Assembly (NCBI GenBank): GCA_964487255.1
Contig: CAZAQV010000002.1
Location: 62,001-126,000, forward strand
Length of the DNA: 64,000 nt
Source of the DNA: CAZAQV01 sp964487255
GTDB lineage: Bacteria; Myxococcota_A; Polyangia; Polyangiales; CAZAQV01
Direction of reading: 5' to 3'
Shown one piece after another: positions 35,663-44,368 of the stretch; within the stretch, counting starts at the first letter, position 1, and every line of letters begins with the position of its first letter. Both the position numbers and the translations under genes were made by a program. Below the pieces are notes generated by a model. That model searched no databases. It had not been told where the DNA came from and saw only the letters and a list, made by a program, of their open reading frames with translations.

Positions 35663-37600
35663 CTACTTGGCGCGTCGCAGGTAGTAGTGCGTGCCACGCC
35701 CTGGGTTGGTGAGTCTGACCACGAGACCATCTTGACCGGCAGGAACCTGCACCGAGCCCGTAAAGCGATGCTGTCTATCCATTGAGAGCGCCTGCGATCC
35801 GACATACGCCTTCCAACCTTTGAGCGCGACGCCGGACACCTGAACCGTCGAACCTGGAGAAAAGGTCCCGTCATAGGGCGAGGTAATCCGTGCCTTCGGA
35901 GCCGCGTTGTCGAAGCGAATGAACAAATTCGTTGGCTTGCTCTTCTTGGCCCCGGCGCTGAAGACAAGTCTGTGTTGCCCTTCTGTGAGCGCGCCAGAAT
36001 CGAACTTGTAGCTGGCGCTCGAACTCTTGAAGGTCTCCGTCTTCCCGTTGGTCGTCACCGATAGGGTGTAACTCCCTCCGCTGGGAGCCTTACGCCATCG
36101 GACCGTAACTTCGGGAAGTAGGTTCTGATACAGAACCCGATAGTTGCGTCCGTCCGTATCAACGAGCGTCGGTGGCGCCGAACGCGGAAGTGCAGTTCGC
36201 CCCGAGTCCCGCATGACGGTGACCGACCCCGAAGCGATTTGAGAACCTCCGGTACACCTTACCTCGTAGCGATTGTGACCGGGTGGCATGAGCACGTTCG
36301 CCGCGCCTTGTCCGGCAGAGGTCATGTACTCGCGAGATCCGCGCTTCACGGTCACGACGCCGCCTTCCGGGCACTTTTCGCCAAAACGGAAACCAACGTG
36401 CGTCGGCGCGCGTGCATCATGAACGGTCACGCTATCGCCCAGGCCCAAAAAGAAATGCGCTCGATCGGGCGGATTGGGTTGGTCTTCGTCGACCCCCCCC
36501 GCTCGGGTCAGTGCCAACGAATCACCCGCACTGAGCTCGGAGCTTTGCTTGCCATGCTGCACCTTGGCACTGCCTTTGCTCACAGTGATACGCGTGCCTC
36601 GACGACTCGCGATGATGAGAGTTCGCGAGTCGGGCGCGTTCGTGACGCTACCGCCCGGAATGCGCACCGAGGTCTCACCACTGCCCGACAACAGCACCCG
36701 TCCCTCGCCGACGTCGGCCAAGCCGGCTTCTGCGGATAACGCATGGTGCCGGCCATCGCCTTGCAACTCTGCGACTTGGCCGCCGCGCTCGATGCGCGCC
36801 TTGCCGTTTCGGAGCACTTGGACACGCAAACCAGGCTCCCACGGGGCTTCGTCACCGCTACTTAGGTTCTTCCAGCGCCCCCGCCCGCTGCGGATTCGTA
36901 GCCGTCCCGCGGTGACCGTGATTCGAGAAGCCAGCGCCTCCCCGGCATCTGGCCCTGCGTCGCCTGCGTCCATACCGGCGTCCGCAATGCCCGCTTCAAT
37001 CCCCGCTTCGGTCAAACCCGAATCCAGCCCAGAAACCAAGATGCCCTTGGTATTGTAGACGAGCCGTTCGTCAGACCCCAAGGTGCGCGAAGTGCCATCT
37101 TTGTGAAAAAAGATGCCGCGCCCATCCAACATTTCGTAAACGAGTCCCTCAGTGCTGGCCGTGATGCGGGCTTTCGCACCGTCTTCGAGTTGCCCGTCAC
37201 CCTGTTGGGTGCTGAACACGAGTCCGCCGCCGACCGCATGCACGGTCGCGCTACCCATCGCGATATCGACCCCAGCGCCCTGTCCGCCCGCCGTGAATCG
37301 GATCAAGGTGTTCTCCTCGAGCGCAACCACACCACCCGCCGTGAGGGTAAGTTCGGCCGTGGCGCCTTTGCGAGTGCGTATGCCGTCTCCCTTTCGAAAG
37401 GCGTCTCCCCGAGAAGCCGTCTGCCACTCGTTGACAGAAGTCGAGCGGTCGCGCTCAACCGGTCCCTGCAAATCAGCAAGCGTCGCGACCTTGTCGCCAC
37501 CGCAACCCACGTACTCACAACCAGCGGAAAGCAGCGCGAAAATACACGCCGAAACAAGGCCTATCCCGAGTCGGTAGCTGGTGCGCAATGGTGGTGACAC
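35663..37600 (-). CDS. FecR-domain lipoprotein
   Basis: The 645-aa protein starts at a GTG with a signal peptide ending IFALLSAGCEYVG (lipobox). A FecR-like domain follows from about residue 45: DAFRKGDGIRTRKGATAELTL and ALEENTLIRF, repeated in part further on (RVQVLRNGKARIERGGQVAEL; ISVSKGSAKVQ-type strands). A linker near residue 200 is a run of Ala/Gly/Asp repeats. The C-terminal third has Ig-like or beta-sandwich patterns ending in PAGQDGLVVRLTNPGRG. It probably acts in the periplasm or at the outer membrane, without the usual FecI partner. Its GTG shares a base with the stop of the barrel gene. Confidence 0.82.
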   Translation of the reverse strand: MSPPLRTSYRLGIGLVSACIFALLSAGCEYVGCGGDKVATLADLQGPVERDRSTSVNEWQTASRGDAFRKGDGIRTRKGATAELTLTAGGVVALEENTLIRFTAGGQGAGVDIAMGSATVHAVGGGLVFSTQQGDGQLEDGAKARITASTEGLVYEMLDGRGIFFHKDGTSRTLGSDERLVYNTKGILVSGLDSGLTEAGIEAGIADAGMDAGDAGPDAGEALASRITVTAGRLRIRSGRGRWKNLSSGDEAPWEPGLRVQVLRNGKARIERGGQVAELQGDGRHHALSAEAGLADVGEGRVLLSGSGETSVRIPGGSVTNAPDSRTLIIASRRGTRITVSKGSAKVQHGKQSSELSAGDSLALTRAGGVDEDQPNPPDRAHFFLGLGDSVTVHDARAPTHVGFRFGEKCPEGGVVTVKRGSREYMTSAGQGAANVLMPPGHNRYEVRCTGGSQIASGSVTVMRDSGRTALPRSAPPTLVDTDGRNYRVLYQNLLPEVTVRWRKAPSGGSYTLSVTTNGKTETFKSSSASYKFDSGALTEGQHRLVFSAGAKKSKPTNLFIRFDNAAPKARITSPYDGTFSPGSTVQVSGVALKGWKAYVGSQALSMDRQHRFTGSVQVPAGQDGLVVRLTNPGRGTHYYLRRAK

Positions 37601-39063
37601 TAGTTCGACTTTCGCAACTCCACATTGAGCACGGTGACACCGTTTTCATCGATGCTCACACTGCGGGTCTGCGACGTATAACCTTTAGCTTCGATCGTGA
37701 CTTCGTAGGAGCCCGGCGCGATATCGATCTCGAAGCTTCCATCCTGCTCTGTTTCGGCGGAAATATCTCCTGGACTCACGGTAATCTTTGCCGGAACGCC
37801 CTCTCCAGCAAAGGAGCGCACCAGCCCCCGCAACTGCCCGGAAGGTGTCGACTCCGTAAGCTCGATGTCACTCTGACTGTTGACGCCGGGCTCGACTTTG
37901 ATTTGTGAAGTCGTCTCGTCGAAACCTTCAGCTCGCACCGTCAGTGTTCCCGTGCCCAGCGGGACATCCGCGATCTCGTAGTTGCCCTGCTCATCGCTGG
38001 TGGCGGACTTCTCGACGTTTCCAACCTTGACCGTGACGGTCGCACCGGGAATAGGCTGATCATCCTCGCCACGAAGTACGCCCGTGAGCGTACCCGTCTG
38101 CGGCGGAGGAGGCTCTTCTTCGACGAACTCTTCGTCTTCGATCGGGGGTGGCTCGGAAAAGCCAAGGCCATAGCGCACACCCGCAAACACGGCGAACCGG
38201 GGGTCGATGCGCACCAATGGATCGGTCGGACCTTGCGTGGGTCGTGACGAGAAGCTGGCTTCCCCGCGCAACTCCAGCCCGAAACTATCCGACAGTGCGT
38301 AGCGCAAACCCAAGTCGGCACCGAGCGGGGAGTTCATGAACTCCGCCACGTCGCCCAGCAACACTGCTAAATGAACGGCGCCGAAGACTTCAAAGCTGTT
38401 GTCCTGGTAGGCCGCGGCCAATCCGATGGGAATCGCGTTGAAGTCACTTACGCCAAGTGAAATGCGATCTCCGGGACGCAGTTGGCCCGCGTCGTCAATG
38501 GAGCTGGCGCTGTTGTCGAGACGAAAACCCAGGTTCGCCGCCAGAACGAGCCCGTCCATGCGATACCCTAGCAGCGCCTTGAGCTGAAGCGTCGTGGCCG
38601 CAAACTCGATGGACGGAGCATCTCGACCAGGAACCCATATCGCCACCTCCGCACCAAGCAGCATGCCACTATCGAGCGCAGTACCTGCCCGCAAGCGAAG
38701 CTCGGGATCGCCCACCATACTGTCGTCGGGACCCATTGCATCATCCGGATGCGAGTCGTAGCGACCATCGAGATAAAGCGAGGCTGCAAACCATTCGGTA
38801 GCGCGTACCCCCACGCCCAATCTACCCATGAGCCTCGTTGTGGACCCCGTGGTAGTGGGCTGCTCTTCGATCAGTCCGAAGCCCACGGTCCCTGCCAGCG
38901 ACAGGCTCGGCTCCTGGTCGTCGAAAAGACCAACATGGCCGAAGCCCGTCAGGCCGTCATCGGCAACGCCTTGCGAATGCTGGGCCCTTGCCGCGAAAGA
39001 CCAACAGCACACCGTAGCGAGCCAAAGCGCTGCGAACCACCTGCGGATGGATGGGCAAGGCAT
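37600..39063 (-). CDS. Outer-membrane porin-like barrel with C-terminal carboxypeptidase-regulatory-like repeats
   Basis: The 487-aa protein has a signal peptide ending WSFAARAQ. Residues ~25-320 have the alternating Gly/aromatic strands of a beta-barrel. A Pro/Glu linker (PPPIEDEEFVEEEPPPP) follows, then three carboxypeptidase-regulatory-like beta-sandwich units such as GVLRGEDDQPIPGATVTVKV, DEQGNYEIADVPLGTGTLTV and APGSYEVTIEAKGYTSQTR. The C-terminal units could face the periplasm or the outside. I chose the ATG at 39063. The gene is between mpl and the FecR gene. Confidence 0.78.
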   Translation of the reverse strand: MPCPSIRRWFAALWLATVCCWSFAARAQHSQGVADDGLTGFGHVGLFDDQEPSLSLAGTVGFGLIEEQPTTTGSTTRLMGRLGVGVRATEWFAASLYLDGRYDSHPDDAMGPDDSMVGDPELRLRAGTALDSGMLLGAEVAIWVPGRDAPSIEFAATTLQLKALLGYRMDGLVLAANLGFRLDNSASSIDDAGQLRPGDRISLGVSDFNAIPIGLAAAYQDNSFEVFGAVHLAVLLGDVAEFMNSPLGADLGLRYALSDSFGLELRGEASFSSRPTQGPTDPLVRIDPRFAVFAGVRYGLGFSEPPPIEDEEFVEEEPPPPQTGTLTGVLRGEDDQPIPGATVTVKVGNVEKSATSDEQGNYEIADVPLGTGTLTVRAEGFDETTSQIKVEPGVNSQSDIELTESTPSGQLRGLVRSFAGEGVPAKITVSPGDISAETEQDGSFEIDIAPGSYEVTIEAKGYTSQTRSVSIDENGVTVLNVELRKSN

Positions 39064-39113
39064 GGGCGGAGGATAACCCGACGTGCACGCGTAACGCGAC
39101 AAATCCGTATCGA

Positions 39114-40592
39114 TTATCTGTCACGATCTCGTGGATTGTCCGAAATGTTACGAAGAGCCCCCTCTCGAACATCGCCAAAACCACCGTTGGACATGAAGAC
39201 AACCACGTCTCCTTTCCGCAGTTGCTGGTCGAGCAGCTCCTTCAGAAAATCATAGGAATTACTTATGAATGCAGGCATTTGCTGCTCCCGCGAAAGGATG
39301 TTGGCGATGCGCTGGGTGTCGAGAGGCCTTTCGATATCCGTGCGCCCGACGGGCGCCAAAAAGAGCACGTCGGCCAGCGCGAACGCCCGAATGTACTCGT
39401 CCTGATGGATCGCACGGCACGCCGTTGCGCTCCTGGGCTCGAAAACGCACACCAATCTGCGCTGAGGAAAACGACGTCGGAAGGCTCTGAGCGTTTCGGC
39501 GACCGCGGTGGGGTGATGTGCAAAGTCATCGAAGAACTCGATGCCGCGAACGATTCCAAGGCGCTGCTGACGGCGGGCCAGCCCAGCGAAGCGCGAAAGG
39601 GCCTCCAGACCCGCTCGCATGGGAAGCCCGCACACCTCGGTTGCCATCGCCAGCGCCCCGAGCGTGTTGCGTAGATTGTGGTCGCCGAACAATGGCGACG
39701 AGAATCTTCCGCAATATGAACCCGCCGTGAACAAATCGAACGCCTGCACCGCCGCGGGGCGCTCCGGTACCAAGGCGAGCGGACTGCGAGTCGCCTCAGC
39801 TTCGAGATGCGCCGAAGGCGCAGCGGACCAAGTTGGTGTCACCCCGCCCACCGGATCACCTTCAAGTGCGTACCAGATGACATGTTGAGAAGCATCACGC
39901 AGAAGCTCGCGGATCGTCGCATCACCGGCGTACGCGACGATCACCCCGTCGTCGGGAAGTCGCTCCCGAAGTCCGATAAACGCGGCCCGATAGGCAGCCT
40001 CGTCCGGGTAGATGTCCGCATGGTCGTATTCGACCGAGGTCCACAGCGCATGTTTGGCGTTGTAGTGCCAAAACTTCGGCGTCTTCTCGAAAAACGCGGT
40101 GTCGTACTCATCGGCCTCAAGTACAAACGGGGCTTCGAGTGCTCCCCGTTGCACGCTCTGTGAGAAGTTGTTTGCTTTTGCGGCGACCATGAAACCTGGT
40201 TTAAGACCGCCGCTTTCAAGCATCCACGCAAGCAAGGCAGTCGTGGTGGACTTGCCATGCGTGCCGCAGACCGCAATGCTCACGCGGTCACGAATGAACT
40301 CGTGCGCCAACAAGGCCGGGAGCGTCGTGCGCTCAAGTCCGAGCGATGCAGCTGCAAGGACCTCGGGATTATCGGCACGGCATACATTGCCCACCACAAC
40401 GAGATCGATATCGTCAGACAGGTTGATTGCGTTCCAGCCGGATTTGGTGGGAATCCCCGCTTTGCTCAGCGCATCGGAGATTGGTGGATAAAACACCTGG
40501 TCGCTACCTTCCACGCGCCAACCTTGTTCACGCAACGCGATCGCCAAACTGCCCATTGCCGTACCACAGATGCCAATAAAGTAGGCGTACAC
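39114..40592 (-). CDS. mpl: UDP-N-acetylmuramate:L-alanyl-gamma-D-glutamyl-meso-diaminopimelate ligase
   Basis: The 492-aa Mur-ligase-family enzyme recycles cell-wall tripeptide onto UDP-MurNAc. It shows FIGICGTAMGSLAIAL at the N-terminus, the ATP loop CGTHGKSTTTALLAWML, LEADEYDTAFFEKTPKFWHY, GDHNLRNTLGALAMA and a C-terminal FEPRSATACRAIHQDEY. This places it closer to Mpl than to MurC. The start is GTG at 40592. It is the first gene of the mpl-barrel-FecR-leuS run, which implies cell-envelope context. Confidence 0.92.
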   Translation of the reverse strand: MYAYFIGICGTAMGSLAIALREQGWRVEGSDQVFYPPISDALSKAGIPTKSGWNAINLSDDIDLVVVGNVCRADNPEVLAAASLGLERTTLPALLAHEFIRDRVSIAVCGTHGKSTTTALLAWMLESGGLKPGFMVAAKANNFSQSVQRGALEAPFVLEADEYDTAFFEKTPKFWHYNAKHALWTSVEYDHADIYPDEAAYRAAFIGLRERLPDDGVIVAYAGDATIRELLRDASQHVIWYALEGDPVGGVTPTWSAAPSAHLEAEATRSPLALVPERPAAVQAFDLFTAGSYCGRFSSPLFGDHNLRNTLGALAMATEVCGLPMRAGLEALSRFAGLARRQQRLGIVRGIEFFDDFAHHPTAVAETLRAFRRRFPQRRLVCVFEPRSATACRAIHQDEYIRAFALADVLFLAPVGRTDIERPLDTQRIANILSREQQMPAFISNSYDFLKELLDQQLRKGDVVVFMSNGGFGDVREGALRNISDNPRDRDR

Positions 40593-40688
40593 AGCGCTAG
40601 CTTACGCGCTTGAGCACAGTTACGCAGCTTTCCCCACAGCGCCCACGGGTTGACCACTATGCACTCGAGCGCCATATTAATTTGAGAG

Positions 40689-40856
40689 TTGGGGCAACGG
40701 TTGAGAAACGAACAACGGGCAGACGGGGACAAGACGGAGAAGTGGACAGACAAGCTCCGCGATTTGGTCGACGATCTTGTGGGCGCACTCGCGGGTGTGC
40801 TCTCACCCGAACCCGAACTCGTGCCCGTTCGTATCCCAAATCGCCGCCGCCGCTGA
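40689..40856 (+). CDS. Candidate small protein in the mpl-Clp spacer
   Basis: A plus-strand frame of 51-55 aa starts at a TTG (40689 or 40701) and ends at TGA 40854-40856. It has a charged N-terminus, an amphipathic stretch KWTDKLRDLVDDLVGALAG and a basic end PNRRRR. Codon choice looks gene-like. There is no ATG or GTG start, so it is only a candidate. Apart from this and the palindromic element at 40886-40920, the 40593-40943 spacer shows nothing I can name. Confidence 0.3.
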   Translation: MGQRLRNEQRADGDKTEKWTDKLRDLVDDLVGALAGVLSPEPELVPVRIPNRRRR

Positions 40857-40885
40857 ATCTTTGGTTCTTCACGGCTCCGCTTCGA

Positions 40886-40920
40886 AACCAGCGATGCGCT
40901 GTTAGCACATCGGGTTTCTC
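40886..40920. repeat. Intergenic palindromic element, copy A
   Basis: An imperfect inverted repeat has AAACC...GGGTTT outer arms and a GCT-GTT-AGC core. The core plus flank (GCTGTTAGCACA) is shared with the 89-bp tandem unit at 23284, and the flank downstream (TCATCACGA) is shared with copy B near 61488. This suggests a dispersed repeat family. Confidence 0.5.
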
Positions 40921-40943
40921 TGGCTGAGCACGTTCATCACGAG

Positions 40944-43325
40944 TTAGCCGATCTTAGAGAATGAGAAGCCGCTTCCGTCATAGTCGACGGAGATGTGATC
41001 GCCATCGCCGAACTCGCCACGTAGCAGGGCCCCTGCAAGCGGATCTTGGAGTTCTTTGAGAATGACGCGCTTAAGGGGTCGCGCGCCGAAAGCCGGCTGG
41101 TAGCCACGTTCGACGATTTCAGCACACGCTTCGTCGGAGACATGCAGCTCCATTCGTCGGTGTGCCAACATGCGGGTCAGGCGACGCAACAGGATTTCCA
41201 CGATGCCCGCAAGGTCGCCTTTGGAGAGCGGATTGAAAATCACGATGTCATCGATGCGGTTGAGAAACTCGGGACGGAACCCTTTGTGTAGCTCGGCTTC
41301 GACGATCTCTTTGAGCTCCTCGGGAGGTCCGTCATGCTCGAGTATCGCTTGCCCCCCAATGTTCGAGGTCATGATCACCACGGCCTCCGAAAAACGCGCG
41401 AGCTGACCGCGCGAATCGGTCAAACGCCCGTCGTCGAGAACCTGCAGAAGAATGTTGAAAACGTCTGCATGCGCCTTTTCCATCTCGTCGAAAAGCACCA
41501 CGCTGTACGGCTTACGGCGTACGGCCTCGGTCAAAAAACCGCCCTCTTCGCTGTCGACGTACCCGGGCGGCGAGCCGAGCAAGCGGGCCACCATGTGCTT
41601 CTCCATGAACTCGCTCATGTCGAGGCGCGTAAGTGCGAGTTCGTCGTCAAACAAAAACTCTGCGAGCGCCTTTGCGAGCTCCGTCTTGCCAACACCCGTG
41701 GGTCCCAGGAACAAGAAAGACCCAATGGGCCGCCCCGGGTCGCGTAGCCCCACACGACTGCGACGCACCGCTTTGCTGAGCGCCGTGACAGCCTCGTCCT
41801 GCCCGATGACGCGACGCTTGAGTGTCGCCTCCATCGCCATGAGCTTTTGCGCTTCTTCTTCGAGCATTTTCGAAACGGGGACGCCTGTCCACGTGGCAAC
41901 GACGTTGGCAACGTGCTCGGGCTGCACCGTCTGAACGGAGTTCGTTTCCGACTTCTCTCCCCACGCTTTGCGCTGCGCTTCGAGCTGCGGGCGAAGCGCT
42001 GCGATCTGCTCCTCAATCGCCGCGAGATGGCCGCGCGACTCCGCATCATCGTCGTCGGCCAACGCTTCGCGCTCGATCTCTAAGGTCTCCAGCCGCCGTC
42101 GGGTCTGGTCGAGTTCGCTCGGTCCCGATTGCGCCGCAACGCGAACGACCGCGGCTGCTTCATCGACCACATCGACAGCAGCCTTGGGCAGACGGGCGGA
42201 TGGGATGTATCGCTTGGCCAAACGAACCGCCGAGACGACCGCCGGGTCTGCGATGCGAAGACCGTGCGATGTTTCGAGCCTCGGGGTAAGGCCGCGCAGC
42301 ATGGCGATGGCGAGCCTTTCCGAAGGCTCTTCGACTTCGAGTGCGACGAAACGAGCTGCGAGTTCGGGGTGGTCGACGTTGAGCTGGCGGAGACCATCGG
42401 GGCTGACGACCGCAATCATTTGAACCTCGCCGCGGCCCAGTGCTTCTGCAAGCATGGGTACCGCGCTGGCCCGATCTCGGAAGAGCGCCGCGAGGTCCGG
42501 CACGAAGAGAATCGAGTCGCCGTCACGCTGACGTAATCCGGCGAGCAGCGCCTTGAAGCGCTCTTCGAACTGGCCCTTGAGCTTTGCCCCCGCCGTGAGC
42601 GATGCCAAGTCGAGCGTCACAACTCGGCGGTTCTTCAGAAAGTCGGGGACGTCATGGTGCGCTATGCGGTGCGCCAAAGCACTGACCAAACTGCGGCGCC
42701 CAACCCCCGGTTCGCCGACCAAAAGCGGATTGTGTTCGCGCCGTCGGGCAAGAATCTGCACCATGCGGCGCACTTCTTGTTCGCGACCAACGAGTGGGTC
42801 GGACTCGTTCTCACGCATTCGCTCCGTCAAGTCGGTGCCCACTTTTTCGATCATCACGCCAGGCAACGTCGATTCGCGACGCCCCCGCGGACTGTGCTGC
42901 ATGGTCGAACGCAACACTGGCGCGGAAAGACCACACAACTCGAATACGCGTTGGGTCGGCCCATTGCTTTCTTGCGCACAAGCAAGCGCGAGGTGCGGCA
43001 CGGCGACGGCGGACCCTTCACGGGCAGCTTCGCCCTCCGCTCGCCCCAGTAGAGATAGTGTCCGCGTTGCGAGATAGGCAACATCCCCATCGCGCTTCGC
43101 GAGTCTCCGCAGCGCTGCTTCGGCTTCGATCAGCACATCACCGGCGTCGACACCTGCCTTTTCGATCCCGTCTTGAACGCGCGTATCGCGCTCGACCAGG
43201 TGGTGCAAGAGGTGGAGCGGCAAGACATCATGATGTCCGCGCTCGTCAGCAAGCGCCTGAGCGGCCACGACGGCTTCACGCGCATCTGGCTCATAGGACT
43301 CCAAGCGGAGTGTTAGCTGTTTCAC
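40944..43325 (-). CDS. ClpB/ClpC-like AAA+ protein with degenerate first ATPase domain
   Basis: The 793-aa protein has a Clp N-terminal region (residues ~1-145), two AAA+ domains and a short coiled middle domain. D1 is degenerate: its P-loop is GEPGVGRRSL (Lys to Arg, near residue 207), Walker B is FVPDLAAL instead of FIDEIHTL, and the pore-loop KYRGE reads KLKGQ. D2 keeps GPTGVGKTEL and VVLFDEMEKAH, but its pore loop is GYVDSEEGG instead of GYVGYEEGG. No ClpP-binding IGF/IGL loop is seen after the MTSNIGG segment. It is therefore ClpB-like in layout, with one working ATPase ring and without the substrate-gripping tyrosines. The start is GTG at 43325, overlapping the lipoprotein stop. Confidence 0.85.
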   Translation of the reverse strand: MKQLTLRLESYEPDAREAVVAAQALADERGHHDVLPLHLLHHLVERDTRVQDGIEKAGVDAGDVLIEAEAALRRLAKRDGDVAYLATRTLSLLGRAEGEAAREGSAVAVPHLALACAQESNGPTQRVFELCGLSAPVLRSTMQHSPRGRRESTLPGVMIEKVGTDLTERMRENESDPLVGREQEVRRMVQILARRREHNPLLVGEPGVGRRSLVSALAHRIAHHDVPDFLKNRRVVTLDLASLTAGAKLKGQFEERFKALLAGLRQRDGDSILFVPDLAALFRDRASAVPMLAEALGRGEVQMIAVVSPDGLRQLNVDHPELAARFVALEVEEPSERLAIAMLRGLTPRLETSHGLRIADPAVVSAVRLAKRYIPSARLPKAAVDVVDEAAAVVRVAAQSGPSELDQTRRRLETLEIEREALADDDDAESRGHLAAIEEQIAALRPQLEAQRKAWGEKSETNSVQTVQPEHVANVVATWTGVPVSKMLEEEAQKLMAMEATLKRRVIGQDEAVTALSKAVRRSRVGLRDPGRPIGSFLFLGPTGVGKTELAKALAEFLFDDELALTRLDMSEFMEKHMVARLLGSPPGYVDSEEGGFLTEAVRRKPYSVVLFDEMEKAHADVFNILLQVLDDGRLTDSRGQLARFSEAVVIMTSNIGGQAILEHDGPPEELKEIVEAELHKGFRPEFLNRIDDIVIFNPLSKGDLAGIVEILLRRLTRMLAHRRMELHVSDEACAEIVERGYQPAFGARPLKRVILKELQDPLAGALLRGEFGDGDHISVDYDGSGFSFSKIG

Positions 43326-43579
43326 AACGTGCCCCCGTCCTTTGTGGCAGCGGCGACAGCCGCATCAGCTTTGACCGCCGGCGCGGGTGGGGGATTGGCC
43401 GCTCGACGTGGCGCAGCACGCGTACTGCTGAGCCCTGGCGGATACGCGTGATCGGCCGGCGACCACTCCCGAAGGTTGGGTTCGCTCTCACATGCGCAAA
43501 GGGCAAGGCTCACAAAAACCAGCACAAGTGATGTAGCAGCGTGGCGTAGCACGAGGCAGAGCCTAGCGTGGATGCTCAC
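43322..43579 (-). CDS. Small lipoprotein coupled to the Clp-like gene
   Basis: The 85-aa product starts with a long hydrophobic signal (SLVLVFVSLALCACESE) with a cysteine lipobox. The mature part is Pro/Ala-rich, low-complexity (RRAANPPPAPAVKADAA), with no domain I know. Its stop overlaps the Clp GTG start (GTGA), so the two are cotranslated. A membrane-anchored partner for a cytosolic Clp protein would be on the wrong side of the membrane, so a functional link is not assured. Confidence 0.65.
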   Translation of the reverse strand: MSIHARLCLVLRHAATSLVLVFVSLALCACESEPNLREWSPADHAYPPGLSSTRAAPRRAANPPPAPAVKADAAVAAATKDGGTL

Positions 43580-43675
43580 TCCGATGAAGGACTATACGAC
43601 GACCGGGATCCGCCTCCTTGCGTTTTTGCGGGTGTGTTATAGACAGCGGCAAGAAACTGTTAGCCTGGAGGCACG

Positions 43676-43951
43676 ATGGAAGAGAAGACCACACCCGTAG
43701 AACGAAACATGGACCGCCGCTTGGTGGAGCGAAACCTCCGCAAGGGCATTATCTCCCACGCGGACATCGAGGCCTACGAGGGCACGCTCAAAGACGTTTC
43801 CGATAACCTGGAAGTCGTGTCCATCGACGCTGACGACGAACAGGACGCGCAAGCTGCGCAGATCAACGGCGCCGGCACCGCGACTCAACAGAGCGCAGCC
43901 GAGCAGTCGGCCATCGTGACCAACATCGCAAGTTCCCAAGGCGGCGTGTGA
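43676..43951 (+). CDS. Small acidic hypothetical protein before DUF1844 gene
   Basis: The 91-aa protein begins MEEKTTPVERNMDRRLVERN and has a short helical first half (LRKGIISHADIEAYEGTLKDV) and an Asp/Ala/Gln-rich tail. I know no family. It lies about 100 nt from the divergent lipoprotein gene and overlaps the DUF1844 gene by 4 nt, so the two are coupled. Confidence 0.7.
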   Translation: MEEKTTPVERNMDRRLVERNLRKGIISHADIEAYEGTLKDVSDNLEVVSIDADDEQDAQAAQINGAGTATQQSAAEQSAIVTNIASSQGGV

Positions 43952-44220
43952 CGGACGGCGGCGACAAGCCGAAAGGCGACGAGCCGCCAGTCGATTTTAC
44001 GACACTCGTTTTATCACTCAGCACCTCCGCCTTTGTCCAGCTCGGCGTCACGCCCGGAGCGAGTCCAGGCGAGCAGAACATTCCGATGGCCAAACACACC
44101 ATCGACCTGCTCGCCATGCTCGAGGAGAAGACGCGCGGCAACCTCACGGGGGAAGAGGAGAGGCTCCTCTCCGAGGTCCTCTACGACCTTCGCATGCGCT
44201 ACCTCGAAGCCAAAGGTTAA
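43948..44220 (+). CDS. DUF1844 family protein
   Basis: The 90-aa product matches DUF1844 closely: FTTLVLSLSTSAFVQLGV, then MAKHTIDLLAMLEEKTRGNL and EEERLLSEVLYDLRMRYLEA. The family is widespread in delta-type proteobacteria and Acidobacteria; its function is unknown. The start is a GTG overlapping the previous stop. The 148-nt spacer to moaA (convergent) has no clear terminator. Confidence 0.88.
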   Translation: MTDGGDKPKGDEPPVDFTTLVLSLSTSAFVQLGVTPGASPGEQNIPMAKHTIDLLAMLEEKTRGNLTGEEERLLSEVLYDLRMRYLEAKG

Positions 44221-44368
44221 AGAGCCGTCGTTCCATCCACGCTGGCTTCGTTACGCTGCGCTTCCGCTGCTCGAGTACGAATACGTACACTCCGCTGCGG
44301 TTCTCGCGTTTCCTCGCTAGCGCGGCGCCTCGACTGACCTATGGGTTTGTCAATCGAGAATCAAAAAC

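Noticed and set aside
40657..40908. 83-aa minus-strand frame in the mpl-Clp spacer
   Set aside because: It reads through the palindromic element with a run of Arg-Val repeats and no clear start site; low-complexity shadow.
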